Shown here one piece after another: positions 1 to 8,465 of a stretch of 64,000 nucleotides of DNA (position 1 is its first letter; the number at the start of each line of letters is the position of its first letter). The translations under genes and the position numbers were made by a program. The notes below the pieces were generated by a model. It ran no database searches. It was not told where the DNA came from and worked only from the letters and a program-made list of their open reading frames with translations. The DNA is taken from positions 1-64,000 of the forward strand of contig NZ_JASBQY010000012.1 in assembly GCF_029960645.1 (NCBI RefSeq). Direction: 5' to 3'. The stretch is from Arthrobacter sp. AL12. Its GTDB lineage: Bacteria > Actinomycetota > Actinomycetes > Actinomycetales > Micrococcaceae.

Positions 1-104
1 ACCGCCTTGCGTCGATTTGCCACGAGTGGCCGCTATTCCGGCGTGCGTGGCGGCCCTTCGTGTCATATGGATGCACAAGTGCACCCGGTAACCGGCCATT
101 CGAG

Positions 105-1070
105 TCAGCTAGCTGGCCGGGAGGGGGAGGTGCGCTTTGAAGTTCCGCCCGGTTCGGGGGTCCAGCCGCGCTCCTTGAGCGCCGCCCGCACGCGGGTTAC
201 GGCGGTCGGATCCATGCCGCGTGCCAGCGGTTCCAAGTCTGTCTGCGTCAACACGACAACGCGCCAACCGCCATCCCTGGCGTTTTCATCTCGAAAAATG
301 TCGCTGCGACGTTGCGCCGGACTGGCGTGATGCGCGCCGTCGTACTGGATCGCGATCTTCTCCCGCTCATAGGAGAGGTCTGGGTCCTGGATCCAAACGC
401 CGGTCTCGTCGAAAATCGGCACGTTGATTCCGGGTTCCGGCAGACCATGGCGCATCAGGAGCAGCCGGAGTTCGGTCTCTTTGGGGGAGTCCGTGTTGGC
501 GCGTATCAGGGCCCGGGCACGCATGGCACGCCGGTAGCCAGTCCTGCCCCGTTTACCGGCGAGGAATGCGTCCAGAGCATCGACAGTAGTCAGCGGGTTC
601 CGCCGGCGCAGCAGAAAGTCGCCGGCAGTCACCAAATCATCGAGGCCGAGTATCCCGGCCAGGTCGAACCACGTCCGCAGCGGGGAGGTGCAGCTCACCC
701 AGGCCCCCGCCACGATCTCGTCCGGTCCGAGTGACTGCTGATGGCCCACGACACCCTTGTACCGCACGGCCCGCCGGCCTGGATCACCCGTCAGGTGGAC
801 GACGGCCAGGTTTTCCAGGGCGAGCGGCAGCGGGAAGCCCCACAGCACTGCCGCAGACAAGTGACTCACAACAGCCCCGGTCACACCGGTCAGGGCGCGC
901 AAACGTTCCAGCAAGCTGTCCTCGACGGTCGCCGAGGCGCGCACTCCGTGGCAGGGATTGACGAGATCCCTAGCCCGGGTCCGACGGCGGCTCACCCCGG
1001 CGGCGCGGGCCTCGGCCACGGTGAAGGGCTGGGTTCGAAGCTGCGGGGGAAGCTCGCTGGGCGGGTGCAT
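105..1070 (-). CDS. DUF559/PD-(D/E)XK-like protein with AbiEi-like N-terminus
   Basis: The product is about 321 residues when started at the ATG at 1070. The reading frame stays open further upstream, but that would overlap the preceding metallo-hydrolase gene, so the shorter start is chosen. The N-terminal part (FTVAEARAAGVSRRR) resembles the winged-helix start of AbiEi-type proteins. The C-terminal 120 residues look like the very-short-patch-repair/DUF559 nuclease fold: an ETELRLLL helix, a DPDLSY strand and an IAIQYDGAHH strand. Relatives usually have Glu before YDG; here it is Gln, so catalytic competence is doubtful. Such proteins are common singletons in actinobacterial genomes. A nucleic-acid role is inferred from the fold only, and the true substrate is unknown. 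Confidence 0.75.
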   Translation of the reverse strand: MHPPSELPPQLRTQPFTVAEARAAGVSRRRTRARDLVNPCHGVRASATVEDSLLERLRALTGVTGAVVSHLSAAVLWGFPLPLALENLAVVHLTGDPGRRAVRYKGVVGHQQSLGPDEIVAGAWVSCTSPLRTWFDLAGILGLDDLVTAGDFLLRRRNPLTTVDALDAFLAGKRGRTGYRRAMRARALIRANTDSPKETELRLLLMRHGLPEPGINVPIFDETGVWIQDPDLSYEREKIAIQYDGAHHASPAQRRSDIFRDENARDGGWRVVVLTQTDLEPLARGMDPTAVTRVRAALKERGWTPEPGGTSKRTSPSRPAS

Positions 1071-1150
1071 ACGAGCATTCTCCGCCCGTCGGGCAGGGGC
1101 TCGGAGGTTATCCACAGTGTGGAGGAGAAGCTCATCCTCACCAGGACGCG

Positions 1151-1972
1151 CTATTCGGGCGTCTCGTTCCGTGCCTTTTGGGCGAGCCGCTGTAGTTGCC
1201 ATCTGTGCACATCAGGCAGCCACTCCAACGGGGCCGACGGGCCGACCCGCGGGTCGTCGGGTTCACCGCCGTCTTGCAGGGCCCGCACATACGCGTGATC
1301 CTGTTTTATTCGGGCTCGGAGCTGCTCAGCTCCGCCCACTGAGCCGTGACCGGGGACGACGGCGGCGACGTCGTCGGCTACGCTCTCGAACAAAAGCAGC
1401 GCGGCGAGGTAGTCCTCGGTCGGATTCGCGGCCTCCAGATCGAGGAACGGAATGAGGATGTCAGAAAGCATGTCGCCGGCGACGAGGACGCCGCGTTCCT
1501 CGACCAGAAGCGCCGCATGGCCTGGGGCATGGGCCTGATGTTCGATGATCCGGACTTTGGGGCCATCCCAAGGAATCTGCGCGGCTGCGGCGGGCACAGC
1601 GGTAATGAGACCGAGCAGATCCATCGGGATCTCCCCGGCGAACTCCGGCGGTAGTACCCCGGCCACGCGGGACTTCCAGTCCGTGTGCGACAGCAGGTCT
1701 TGGAGAGAGTCCGCGCAACGGGCTGTACCGTAACGGGGCACGTCGCCGAAGGCCGCGTGCCAGAGCACGTGGTCCCAATGAGGATGCGTCGAAAAGCCTG
1801 CCACGACGGGCTGGCCCAACTCGCGGAGGTCGTTCGCGAGCGCGGCCATTTCAGCGGTCGTAATGCCGGGGTCGATGAGCAATACACCGGCCCGGCCCTG
1901 CACGACCACGGAGTTACGCTGGATGAACTCGCTCTCGTGAACGAGAACCCCCTCAGCGACTTGCTTCAGCAT
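1151..1972 (-). CDS. MBL-fold metallo-hydrolase
   Basis: A 273-residue metallo-beta-lactamase-fold protein. The metal signature HPHWDH is at about residues 63-68. Further ligands are suggested by the His-rich HAPGHAALL stretch, the Asp of AGDMLSD and the His of VVPGHGS. No secretion signal is seen, so it is probably cytoplasmic. The start is placed at the internal ATG (MLKQVAEGV), where family similarity begins, rather than nine codons earlier. The gene lies 80 bp upstream of the DUF559-like gene on the same strand, so the two may be co-transcribed. The substrate cannot be told from sequence; relatives act on thioesters, lactones and phosphodiesters. Confidence 0.85.
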   Translation of the reverse strand: MLKQVAEGVLVHESEFIQRNSVVVQGRAGVLLIDPGITTAEMAALANDLRELGQPVVAGFSTHPHWDHVLWHAAFGDVPRYGTARCADSLQDLLSHTDWKSRVAGVLPPEFAGEIPMDLLGLITAVPAAAAQIPWDGPKVRIIEHQAHAPGHAALLVEERGVLVAGDMLSDILIPFLDLEAANPTEDYLAALLLFESVADDVAAVVPGHGSVGGAEQLRARIKQDHAYVRALQDGGEPDDPRVGPSAPLEWLPDVHRWQLQRLAQKARNETPE

Positions 1973-2129
1973 GGGGCGCCTTCCGCTTGTGGGGTGCAAC
2001 CGCTTGACGAGACGGTATTACCTGGCGGTGGCAGATCGCAAGCACCATGGGCACGGCGAACAAGCCGCGGTCGAGGGGCCGATCAGCGCGGCGGTTGGGT
2101 AGTCGGCGTGGCGCCGGGCTGCCGGCGAA

Positions 2130-2627
2130 TTATTTGCCCGGGTCGGTGTTTATCCAACAGCGCAAGCCGGCGCCGTTTCCGCCGTCGCCTTCCAGGATGC
2201 CGCCCTGGCGCCCGATCGTTCTCCTGGAGGCGCCGTTGCCGGCCTCGCAGACAAGTAGCAACCGGTCCATGCCGAGCGCCCGCGCCTCTTCCACCATCCG
2301 ACCGAGTGCCCACGTGGCAAGCCCGCGTCGGCGCGCCGAGGGACGGATACCGTAGCCGATGTGCCCGGCCCACTGCACGAAGTCGCTGAATTCGTGGCGC
2401 AGTGCGATCCCGCCCAGCACCTGATCGCCGTCGATGATCCACCGGTAGCTGCAATGTGGGGAATCTTTGGCCAACCGGGCCACCCAAGCCGCGAACCCGG
2501 CCTCTGAATTGACCTCATCGGTTGGCAACAGTCCGAAGCCATCCTCATGGAGGCCCTCGCCCCACTCGGCATGCGCCTTCAGCCAGGCATCGTGCAGCCG
2601 TTCGGTTGGTGCGATCAGGTCGGGCAT
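2130..2627 (-). CDS. GNAT family N-acetyltransferase
   Basis: A 165-residue single-domain acetyltransferase of the GNAT superfamily. The acetyl-CoA pyrophosphate-binding motif A is visible as IRPSARRRGLATWAL around residues 92-106, preceded by the beta4 strand GHIGYGI. The following DRLLLVCEAGNGASRRTIGR segment is the usual beta5-alpha4 region, where an Asn and a helix stabilise CoA. The acceptor substrate is unknown. It is flanked by unrelated genes and is probably a single-gene unit. Confidence 0.85.
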   Translation of the reverse strand: MPDLIAPTERLHDAWLKAHAEWGEGLHEDGFGLLPTDEVNSEAGFAAWVARLAKDSPHCSYRWIIDGDQVLGGIALRHEFSDFVQWAGHIGYGIRPSARRRGLATWALGRMVEEARALGMDRLLLVCEAGNGASRRTIGRQGGILEGDGGNGAGLRCWINTDPGK

Positions 2628-2760
2628 GCCGCAACTATATCGATCCAGGCTCGCGGCTGCTCGGCCCCGCGCAGGAACGACTACCGGCCGTTGGAGGCCG
2701 CGATAAATCGCCGCTCAGCAGGAAAAGCCACCGGAGTGGCCCAAAGCAGGGGAGCCAGTG

Positions 2761-3186
2761 CTACTTGACCTCGTCGGTGCCCTGCGCGTCGCCGCTGCCC
2801 CGGGCGTCGCCGGACTCGGAGTCGTGGGTGCCCGGTGTGCCCTTGTCGTTGGCGGTGTTGCGCTCCTTGGCGTCCATCTCGTCCTTGAGCTTCTTGAGCC
2901 GGTCTGCTTCGGCCTGCCGGCGGCGGCGGAGTTCGAGGTTGCGCAGGAAGTCCGGGTCGTCGTCGGGCGCGATGGGGTGGCTGTAATTGGTGCGAGCCGG
3001 GCTGGTCCCGCGCGGCCGGCCAATCAGAAACCACAGGATGGCGCCGATCACCGGAAGGACGATCTGCACCACGATCCAGGCCGGCTTGGAGATGCCTTTG
3101 GTCTGGCGAGGGTCAGTGCGGATCACATCGACAAGTCCGTAGACAAACACGACGAGAACGGCGACAACAACCACTACACGGAGCAT
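2761..3186 (-). CDS. PLDc_N domain membrane protein
   Basis: A 141-residue protein with two hydrophobic segments, at residues 3-20 and about 36-57, joined by a short charged turn (DVIRTDPRQTKGISKPAW). This is the arrangement of the phospholipase-D-nuclease N-terminal (PLDc_N) membrane module. The C-terminal 80 residues are charged and low in complexity (RRRRQAEADRLKKLKDEMDAKE, then Gly/Asp/Ser), so they are probably a coiled coil followed by a disordered cytoplasmic tail. No HKD catalytic motif is present, so no phospholipase activity is claimed. In this bacterial group the gene commonly sits near the men genes. Confidence 0.8.
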   Translation of the reverse strand: MLRVVVVVAVLVVFVYGLVDVIRTDPRQTKGISKPAWIVVQIVLPVIGAILWFLIGRPRGTSPARTNYSHPIAPDDDPDFLRNLELRRRRQAEADRLKKLKDEMDAKERNTANDKGTPGTHDSESGDARGSGDAQGTDEVK

Positions 3187-3268
3187 GTAATCAGTCTAGC
3201 CTCCGGGGGAGTGTCCGGCTTGTACTGATCGCGGCTCCGGGGTCGCCGCCGGCGGCTAAACTGGGAGA

Positions 3269-3580
3269 GTGGCTTTCCTGAAATACTCCCTGATCCGGCT
3301 GGCGCTCTTCGCGCCGCTGTTCGCACTGTTCGTCTATCTTGAGCTTGGATGGCTGCTGGCCGTCCTCTGCGCGGGGATGATGGCTTTCGCGATCAGCTTC
3401 CTCTTCTTCCAGAAGCAGCGCAACGCCGCCGCCGCCTCGCTTCACCAGCGGTTCTCCGGCAAGGCCAAGCCGCTGCGCACCGCCGGGGAAGTGGCCGACG
3501 CCGACGCCGAAGACCGCCTGGTCGACGCGCATCCGGACATCACCGTCCACAAGGACAATCACCGCAAGGAATCTCAATAG
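3269..3580 (+). CDS. DUF4229 family small membrane protein
   Basis: A 103-residue protein starting at GTG, with GGGAGA close upstream. It has two transmembrane segments (about residues 7-27 and 29-48) and a basic/acidic cytoplasmic tail containing FFQKQRNAAAASLHQRF. The size and layout match the actinobacterial DUF4229 family, whose members often lie beside menaquinone genes. The function is not known. Its TAG stop codon is the first three bases of a 23-bp tandem repeat. Confidence 0.8.
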   Translation: MAFLKYSLIRLALFAPLFALFVYLELGWLLAVLCAGMMAFAISFLFFQKQRNAAAASLHQRFSGKAKPLRTAGEVADADAEDRLVDAHPDITVHKDNHRKESQ

Positions 3581-3623
3581 GGATTGTCAAGGACCATCGA
3601 TAGGGATTGTCAAAGACTATCGA
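3578..3623. repeat. 23-bp tandem direct repeat
   Basis: Two adjacent 23-bp copies (3578-3600 and 3601-3623) differ at two positions. Each begins TAGGGATTGTCAA and ends with ATCGA. The first TAG is the stop codon of the DUF4229 gene. A role as a protein-binding site or slippage product is possible; nothing in the sequence decides between them. Confidence 0.8.
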
Positions 3624-3887
3624 TCCATTCTGCGTGCCCGTCCGGCACTCAAGGTGACCTTGAGGTGTCCACGGCTGGGGGCAAACCGGGTTATCCACGG
3701 CTGGACTTTGGGAGCCTTTGGGGTAGCTTCCCCGGCAGTTGTAGCGGTGGATGACCCGAAAGAACTGTCCCCATTTGTGGACAGTGGAACGGTGCCGGCC
3801 GCGGTCGAGAATGAGTCCGGAGCGGGATGGATCTATCGCCGGATGTGGGCATAAGCTCAGAGGTAACGAAAGAACCGAGGTGAGTCG
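3624..3887. other. Intergenic region before the GAF-ANTAR gene
   Basis: About 260 bp with no convincing gene; a 66-codon frame here has no codon-bias or homology support. The ribosome-binding site ACCGAGGTGA lies just before the GAF-ANTAR start at 3888. No clear promoter hexamers were recognised. Confidence 0.5.
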
Positions 3888-4643
3888 ATGAGCATCGACA
3901 CGTCTGAGATGAACGGGCCCTCCGGGACGCCAGAACAGAGCGGGGATGTCAGCGGCGACTTGGCCACTCAGCTCGGTGAGCTGGCCAGGGAACTGCAGCA
4001 GATAGATGACGTTGACACCGTCATGGCCGGGATAGTCCAGGCCGCCGTCCAGCTCATCCCCGGCGTCGCCGATGCGTCCATCAGCCTGGTCACCGGTCGG
4101 AAGACGATTGAGTCAAGGATCGCTTCGGGGGAGCTTCCCCGCAGGGTTGATGCCCTGCAAAGTTCCACCGGGCAGGGGCCCTGCCTGGATGCGGCCTACG
4201 AGGACCGGATTGTGCGGGTACCCGACCTCAGTACTGAGACCCGGTGGCCGGCATTCTCCAGCGGCGCCGTGGAGCTTGGGGCGCGCAGCATGCTCTCAAT
4301 CCAGTTGTTCGTCGAAGGGGACCGGTTGGGTGCGTTGAACCTGTTCGGAGTCAGCCCGGACGCTTTCGATCTCGAGTCCGAGCAGATTGGGCTGCTCGTT
4401 GCCGCCCATGCAGCCGTGGCTTTCGCCGACTCCCAAAAAATCAGCCAGCTCAGCGAAGCCCTGATCTCCCGCCAACTCATCGGCCAGGCCGAGGGCATCC
4501 TGATGGAACGCTACAAACTAAGCGCCCAGCAGGCCTTTCTTGTCCTTACCCGCGCAAGCTCCAGCTCCAACAGGAAACTTCGTGAGGTGGCAGAAGATCT
4601 GACGATCAGCGGAGAAATCGCCGGGGTAAAACGACCGGCTTGA
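3888..4643 (+). CDS. GAF and ANTAR domain regulator
   Basis: A 251-residue regulator. A GAF sensor domain covers about residues 25-185 (DVDTVMAGIVQAAVQLIPG through LLVAAHAAVAFADSQ). It is followed by an ANTAR RNA-binding domain at about residues 190-245, with the typical SRQLIGQAEGILMERYKLS helix and a second helix with REVAEDL. ANTAR proteins act as antiterminators by binding paired hexaloop hairpins in nascent RNA. The GAF ligand is unknown. The start ATG has a good AGGTGA Shine-Dalgarno 5 bp upstream. No partner histidine kinase lies next to it, so it is likely a single-gene unit. Confidence 0.9.
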   Translation: MSIDTSEMNGPSGTPEQSGDVSGDLATQLGELARELQQIDDVDTVMAGIVQAAVQLIPGVADASISLVTGRKTIESRIASGELPRRVDALQSSTGQGPCLDAAYEDRIVRVPDLSTETRWPAFSSGAVELGARSMLSIQLFVEGDRLGALNLFGVSPDAFDLESEQIGLLVAAHAAVAFADSQKISQLSEALISRQLIGQAEGILMERYKLSAQQAFLVLTRASSSSNRKLREVAEDLTISGEIAGVKRPA

Positions 4644-4769
4644 TGAAGGCTTCCCCGGTGAACTGCAGCCTGGCTGGCGCGTGGACCAACTTCCGGTCAC
4701 CTGTCCGGCCACCTGTGTCGTCTGGGACCGGCGGTTCTCTGGGGTTGGACATCGTCTCAGGAGGTGGAA

Positions 4770-4806
4770 GCGCCCCCGATGTTATTGGGGGATACATCGG
4801 AGGCGC
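4770..4806 (+). terminator. Hairpin downstream of GAF-ANTAR gene
   Basis: An inverted repeat (GCGCCCCCGATGT at 4770 pairing with ACATCGGAGGCGC ending at 4806) has an 11-nt loop and a single bulge, and is followed by an A-rich stretch. It lies about 130 bp after the GAF-ANTAR stop and could be a terminator in either direction. Because the neighbour is an ANTAR regulator, an RNA target hairpin is an untested alternative. Confidence 0.45.
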
Positions 4807-5038
4807 GTAAGAAAAGATTAATCTCGAGCTTTTTTCAATTCAAGTGCCAAACTCTGCGGGGGCGGAATGCGTCACCGGTACCCCGTCTTCGGGCTGGAAT
4901 TGGCCGCAACTGGGCTTATGTGCGGCTTTGCGGTCCTCAGGGCTGGTGGTCCCGCGGTCCTGGTGCCGACTCCTGGAGCCAACTTCCAGGGCCGGCGCCC
5001 ACGGGCTCGTGTGTCGACTGTCCCCTCATGCGGCTGCC

Positions 5039-5079
5039 CCCCGCATGCCCGTGACGGTACCCGCCACGGGCATGCGGGG
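5039..5079. repeat. Strong palindrome with 15-bp arms
   Basis: The arms at 5039-5053 and 5065-5079 are perfectly complementary. There is no T-run on either side, so it is more likely a REP-type palindrome or structured RNA than a classical terminator. Confidence 0.6.
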
Positions 5080-5195
5080 AGCGATGTCGGTGAAGCGTTA
5101 GGGCACCAGGCTCGGAGAGGGCGCGAAGCGCTTCCGGGGATCCGATATGGAGCTGGTCCAGGTCCAGCAGAACGTAAAAGCCGGGCAGGACACAG

Positions 5196-5267
5196 TTAGC
5201 GCGCCACGCCGGGCGCCTGCGCGACGCCGTCGAGCATGGTGAACAGGTCGATGTGGATGAGTCCCAT
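5196..5267 (-). pseudogene. Remnant of a dihydrofolate-reductase-family gene
   Basis: Reading leftwards from 5267, the frame encodes MGLIHIDLFTMLDGVAQAPG followed by VAR and a stop: only 23 codons. The first 20 residues match, with one difference, the start of the dihydrofolate reductase (RibD C-terminal-like) remnant at 54274-54684. The similarity continues upstream of the start codon to about 5357, so it is a truncated paralogous copy and not a real small gene. The rest of the domain is missing. Confidence 0.8.
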
Positions 5268-5357
5268 GCCGCGCTCATTCCTCTGCCGCCCGACGTCGTC
5301 CCGGCGACGGGATCACTTCGAGGCTGTCACACGGTCCCTGTGGGAGGCAACGGGTGG
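5210..5357. repeat. Dispersed repeat, copy 1 (paired with 54640-54773)
   Basis: About 145 bp covering the reductase 5' end and its upstream DNA matches the 54.64-54.77 kb region at an estimated 80-85% by eye. It includes the identical run CGGCGACGGGATCACTTCGA in both copies. The match ends a few bases before the menA stop codon. Confidence 0.75.
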
Positions 5358-5367
5358 TGTTTGCCGC

Positions 5368-6249
5368 CTAGAACCCGTGGCTCAGGACCAGGCCCAGTGA
5401 GAACAGCACCGCGTAGCCGAGGTTGATCAGCCCCGTCTGCTTGAGCACCGGAATCAGGCTCTTGCGGCGCCGGCCGGAGATCATCAGCCAGGACGGCATC
5501 AGGCTCGCCGGGATCAGCAGCAGCACAATCAGCATCCACGGCCGCGTCGGCGCCAGCACAATCGGCAGCAGGATCGCGACGGCGAGCATCAGGACGTAGC
5601 TTTCCCGGGCATGCTTGTCGCCGAGCCGCACGGCCAGGGTCTTCTTTCCGGCCTTCCGGTCGGTGGGGATATCGCGGACGTTGTTGGCCATGAGCAGCGC
5701 GCAGGCGATCAGGCCGGTGCCGATGGCGCCGACGACGGCCGGGAGGCTGATCTGGCCGGCCTGCGTATAGGTGGTGCCGAGGGTGGCGACCAGTCCGAAG
5801 AACACAAAGACGAACAAATCGCCCAGGCCCATATAGCCGTAGGGGTTCTTCCCGCCCGTGTAGCCCCAGGCCGCGAGGACGCAGCCCAGGCCCACCAGGA
5901 TCAGCCACCAGGCCTGCGAGAGGATGACCAGGGCCAGGCCGAACACCATTGCCAGCCCGAAAGCGGCAAACGCGGCGTACTTGACGTGCTCGGGCTTCGC
6001 GGCGCCGGAGCCGACCAGCCGGAGCGGGCCCACCCGGTCCTCATCGGTCCCGCGGATGCCGTCGGAGTAGTCGTTGGCGTAGTTCACGCCGATCTGCAGC
6101 AGCAGGGCCACCAGCGCGGCGAGCACGGCATGGAGCGGCAGGAAGGCGTCCAGCTCGTACGCGGCCGCGGTGCCGATCAGGACAGGCGCGATCGCGGCCG
6201 GCAGGGTGCGCAGTCGGGCGCCTTGGATCCATTGAGCGGCTGTTGCCAC
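5368..6249 (-). CDS. menA: 1,4-dihydroxy-2-naphthoate polyprenyltransferase
   Basis: MenA transfers a polyprenyl chain to 1,4-dihydroxy-2-naphthoate at the membrane, giving demethylmenaquinone. The 293-residue product is of normal length. It has about eight or nine hydrophobic segments and both Asp-rich motifs of the UbiA superfamily: NYANDYSDGIRGTD at about residue 75 and NNVRDIPTDRKAGK at about residue 190. The start ATG follows a weak ribosome-binding region. It is the last gene of the leftward menB-menE-menA cluster, 48 bp after menE, so co-transcription is likely. Confidence 0.95.
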   Translation of the reverse strand: MATAAQWIQGARLRTLPAAIAPVLIGTAAAYELDAFLPLHAVLAALVALLLQIGVNYANDYSDGIRGTDEDRVGPLRLVGSGAAKPEHVKYAAFAAFGLAMVFGLALVILSQAWWLILVGLGCVLAAWGYTGGKNPYGYMGLGDLFVFVFFGLVATLGTTYTQAGQISLPAVVGAIGTGLIACALLMANNVRDIPTDRKAGKKTLAVRLGDKHARESYVLMLAVAILLPIVLAPTRPWMLIVLLLIPASLMPSWLMISGRRRKSLIPVLKQTGLINLGYAVLFSLGLVLSHGF

Positions 6250-6297
6250 GGTCAGTACCTCGTATTGGTTTGGCGAAACCGGGAGTGCCCGGACTGT

Positions 6298-7452
6298 CTA
6301 TTTTCCCTGATGCAGCTCGGTGAGCCGAACCGTCATCGCCAGGCGGTCCGGTTTCCCGTTCGGCAGCATCAGCAGGTCACCGGCGGCCAGCACGGTCTTC
6401 GGCGCCAGCGTGCCCAGCGGCGGGGCCCAGGCCGCGCCCGCGGTGAAGTTCCGGACGCCGTCCGGGGAGCTGTCGTCCAGCGCCACGTAGGCGGCGAGGG
6501 CCTGGCCCCACTCGGCCGAGGGGACCCCGGCGACAAAGGCGGCCCGGACGCCGTCGAGCTTCTCCAGCTCCGCCTGCACGTGCGCGGCGGAGACCTTCAC
6601 GCCGCCGGTGATGACGACGTCGTCGGCCCGGCCCAGCACGGTCAGCTTCCCGGTGGCGTCGATGGTGCCGAGGTCGCCGGTGCGGTACCAGCGGACACCG
6701 TCCTCCTCGAAGAAGGCGCCGGCGGTGAGCCCGGGGTCGCCGAGGTAGCCGGCGGCCAGGGTGGCGCCGCCGAGCAGGATCCGGCCGTCCCCCTCCACCC
6801 GGGCCAGCACGTCCTCGAGCGGGAAGCCGTCGTAGACGCAGCCGCCGCAGGTCTCGGCCGAACCATAGGTCGTGATCACGCGGGCGCCGGCGTCGCGGGC
6901 CGCGGCGAGCAGTCCGGGCGAGGCGGGGCCGCCGCCGAGCAGGATGCCGTTGAAGCGGCGCAGCACCGCCAGCGTGTCGGCCGACGGCGCGTCCAGCAGC
7001 CGCTGCAGCTGGGTGGGCACCAGCGAGGTGAAGCGGATCTTGTCCGTGAGCTCCAAGGCCGCGGCGGTGAACGCCTCCGCGGTGAACCCGCCGGACATGT
7101 CCATCGCCCAGGGCCGGGTGCCGGCGAACAGCGAGCGCACCAGGACCTGCACCCCGGCCACGTACTGCACCGGCAACGCGAGCAGCCACTGGCCCTCCCC
7201 CTTGAGCGCGAACGCGGTTGCCACCGAGGACGCCGCCAGCGCGTCCACGGTCAGAACCGTCGACTTCGGCATGCCGGTGGAGCCGGAGGTCCGCACCACG
7301 ACGGCGGCGTCCTCATGGCCGGGCGTCTCCACGGCGGTGACCACCACGTTCCCGCCGGCGTCGGCGGAGAGTTCGACGGCGGGACCCTCCCCGTGGAGGG
7401 CGTCCGCCAGCGCCTTGAGCGCCGGTTCGATGTTCGGGGGCTGGGAAGTCAC
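6298..7452 (-). CDS. menE: o-succinylbenzoate-CoA ligase
   Basis: MenE activates o-succinylbenzoate with ATP and CoA to o-succinylbenzoyl-CoA, the MenB substrate. The 384-residue protein carries the ANL-superfamily P-loop (VVRTSGSTGMPKSTVLT, about residues 87-103), the TTYGSAETCGG motif, the YRTGDLG hinge region and a C-terminal Lys in LPNGKPDR. It is on the short side for the family, as is usual for actinobacterial MenE. It lies between menB and menA on the same strand with 26-48 bp gaps. Confidence 0.93.
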   Translation of the reverse strand: MTSQPPNIEPALKALADALHGEGPAVELSADAGGNVVVTAVETPGHEDAAVVVRTSGSTGMPKSTVLTVDALAASSVATAFALKGEGQWLLALPVQYVAGVQVLVRSLFAGTRPWAMDMSGGFTAEAFTAAALELTDKIRFTSLVPTQLQRLLDAPSADTLAVLRRFNGILLGGGPASPGLLAAARDAGARVITTYGSAETCGGCVYDGFPLEDVLARVEGDGRILLGGATLAAGYLGDPGLTAGAFFEEDGVRWYRTGDLGTIDATGKLTVLGRADDVVITGGVKVSAAHVQAELEKLDGVRAAFVAGVPSAEWGQALAAYVALDDSSPDGVRNFTAGAAWAPPLGTLAPKTVLAAGDLLMLPNGKPDRLAMTVRLTELHQGK

Positions 7453-7478
7453 GTGGCTGCCTTCGGGGTAAGCGGGGC

Positions 7479-8444
7479 TCAGAAGTAGTACGGGAAGCTG
7501 GACCAGTCCGGATCGCGCTTCTCCAGGAAGGCTTCCTTGCCCTCCACGGCCTCATCCGTCATGTACGCCAGCCGGGTCGCTTCGCCGGCGAAGACCTGCT
7601 GCCCGGCCAGGCCGTCGTCGGCGAGGTTGAAGGCGAACTTGAGCATCCGGAGGGCCTGCGGGGACTGCCGGGCGATGTCGGCGGCGTATTCCAGCGCCAC
7701 GTCCTCGAGCCGCTCATGGTCCACGGCCTCGTTCACGGCCCCCATCCGGACCATGTCCTCGGCGGAATATTCGCGGGCCAGGAAGAAGATCTCCCGGGCC
7801 GCCTTCTGGCCGATCTGGCGGGCCAGCAGCGCAGAGCCGTAGCCGGCGTCGAAACTGCCCACCGTGGCGTCGGTCTGCTTGAACTTGCCGTGCTGGCGGG
7901 AGGCGATGGTCAGGTCGGAGACGACGTGCAGAGAGTGCCCGCCGCCGGCGGCCCAGCCGTTCACGACGGCGATGACCACCTTGGGCATGGTGCGCATCAG
8001 CCGCTGGACTTCCAGGATGTGGAGCCGGCCGGCGCGGGCGGGGTCGATGGTCTCCTTGGTCTCACCCACGGTGTCTTGTACTACGTACCTGTACCCGTCG
8101 CGGCCGCGGATCCGCTGGTCCCCGCCGGAGCAGAACGAGTGGCCGCCGTCCTTGGCGGAGGGGCCGTTGCCGGTCAGCAGCACGGTGGCCACGTCCGGGC
8201 TCATCCGGGCGTGGTCCATGGCGCGGTAGAGCTCGTCCACGGTGCCGGGGCGGAAGGCGTTGCGCACCTCGGGCCGGTTGAAGGCGATGCGGACGGTCGG
8301 GAGGTCTTTGACCGCGCGGCCGTCCTCGGTACGCTCCACCTGCCGGTGGTAGGTCATGTCCTGGAAGTCGTCGAAGCCGGACACGGTGCGCCAGCGGGTG
8401 GGGTCAAAGACGTCGGACACCTTGGCGGGGATTTCGTTGCTCAC
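7479..8444 (-). CDS. menB: 1,4-dihydroxy-2-naphthoyl-CoA synthase
   Basis: MenB is a crotonase-fold enzyme that cyclises o-succinylbenzoyl-CoA to 1,4-dihydroxy-2-naphthoyl-CoA. The 321-residue product has the oxyanion-hole segments SFCSGGDQRIRGRDGY and NGWAAGGGHSLHVVSD. It also has the DATVGSFDAGYGS segment, with the Asp used by actinobacterial MenB, and the conserved C-terminus ending WSSFPYYF. Similarity to mycobacterial MenB is high along the whole length. It is the first gene of the leftward men cluster. Confidence 0.96.
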   Translation of the reverse strand: MSNEIPAKVSDVFDPTRWRTVSGFDDFQDMTYHRQVERTEDGRAVKDLPTVRIAFNRPEVRNAFRPGTVDELYRAMDHARMSPDVATVLLTGNGPSAKDGGHSFCSGGDQRIRGRDGYRYVVQDTVGETKETIDPARAGRLHILEVQRLMRTMPKVVIAVVNGWAAGGGHSLHVVSDLTIASRQHGKFKQTDATVGSFDAGYGSALLARQIGQKAAREIFFLAREYSAEDMVRMGAVNEAVDHERLEDVALEYAADIARQSPQALRMLKFAFNLADDGLAGQQVFAGEATRLAYMTDEAVEGKEAFLEKRDPDWSSFPYYF

Positions 8445-8465
8445 AGTCCGAGTCTAGTAATCGCC

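Larger units (their letters stand above)
4644..5195. other. Long intergenic region with two hairpins
   Basis: About 550 bp between the GAF-ANTAR gene and the reductase remnant. Overlapping frames of up to 110 codons lack homology and sensible starts. It holds the hairpin at 4770-4806 and a perfect 15-bp stem at 5039-5079 (CCCCGCATGCCCGTG and its complement around an 11-nt loop). The rest shows nothing recognisable. Confidence 0.5.

Noticed and set aside
1108..1118. DnaA-box-like TTATCCACAG, and another near 3690
   Set aside because: Single scattered matches, one of them close to a gene start; no cluster of boxes, AT-rich unwinding element or dnaA/dnaN genes, so no origin is claimed.
3654..3854. 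66-codon frame upstream of the GAF-ANTAR gene
   Set aside because: No Shine-Dalgarno, no recognisable domain, and poor codon bias for this genome.
4764..5199. Overlapping 85-110 codon frames between the GAF-ANTAR gene and menA
   Set aside because: They overlap one another in different frames, run through strong palindromes and have no homology I can recognise.
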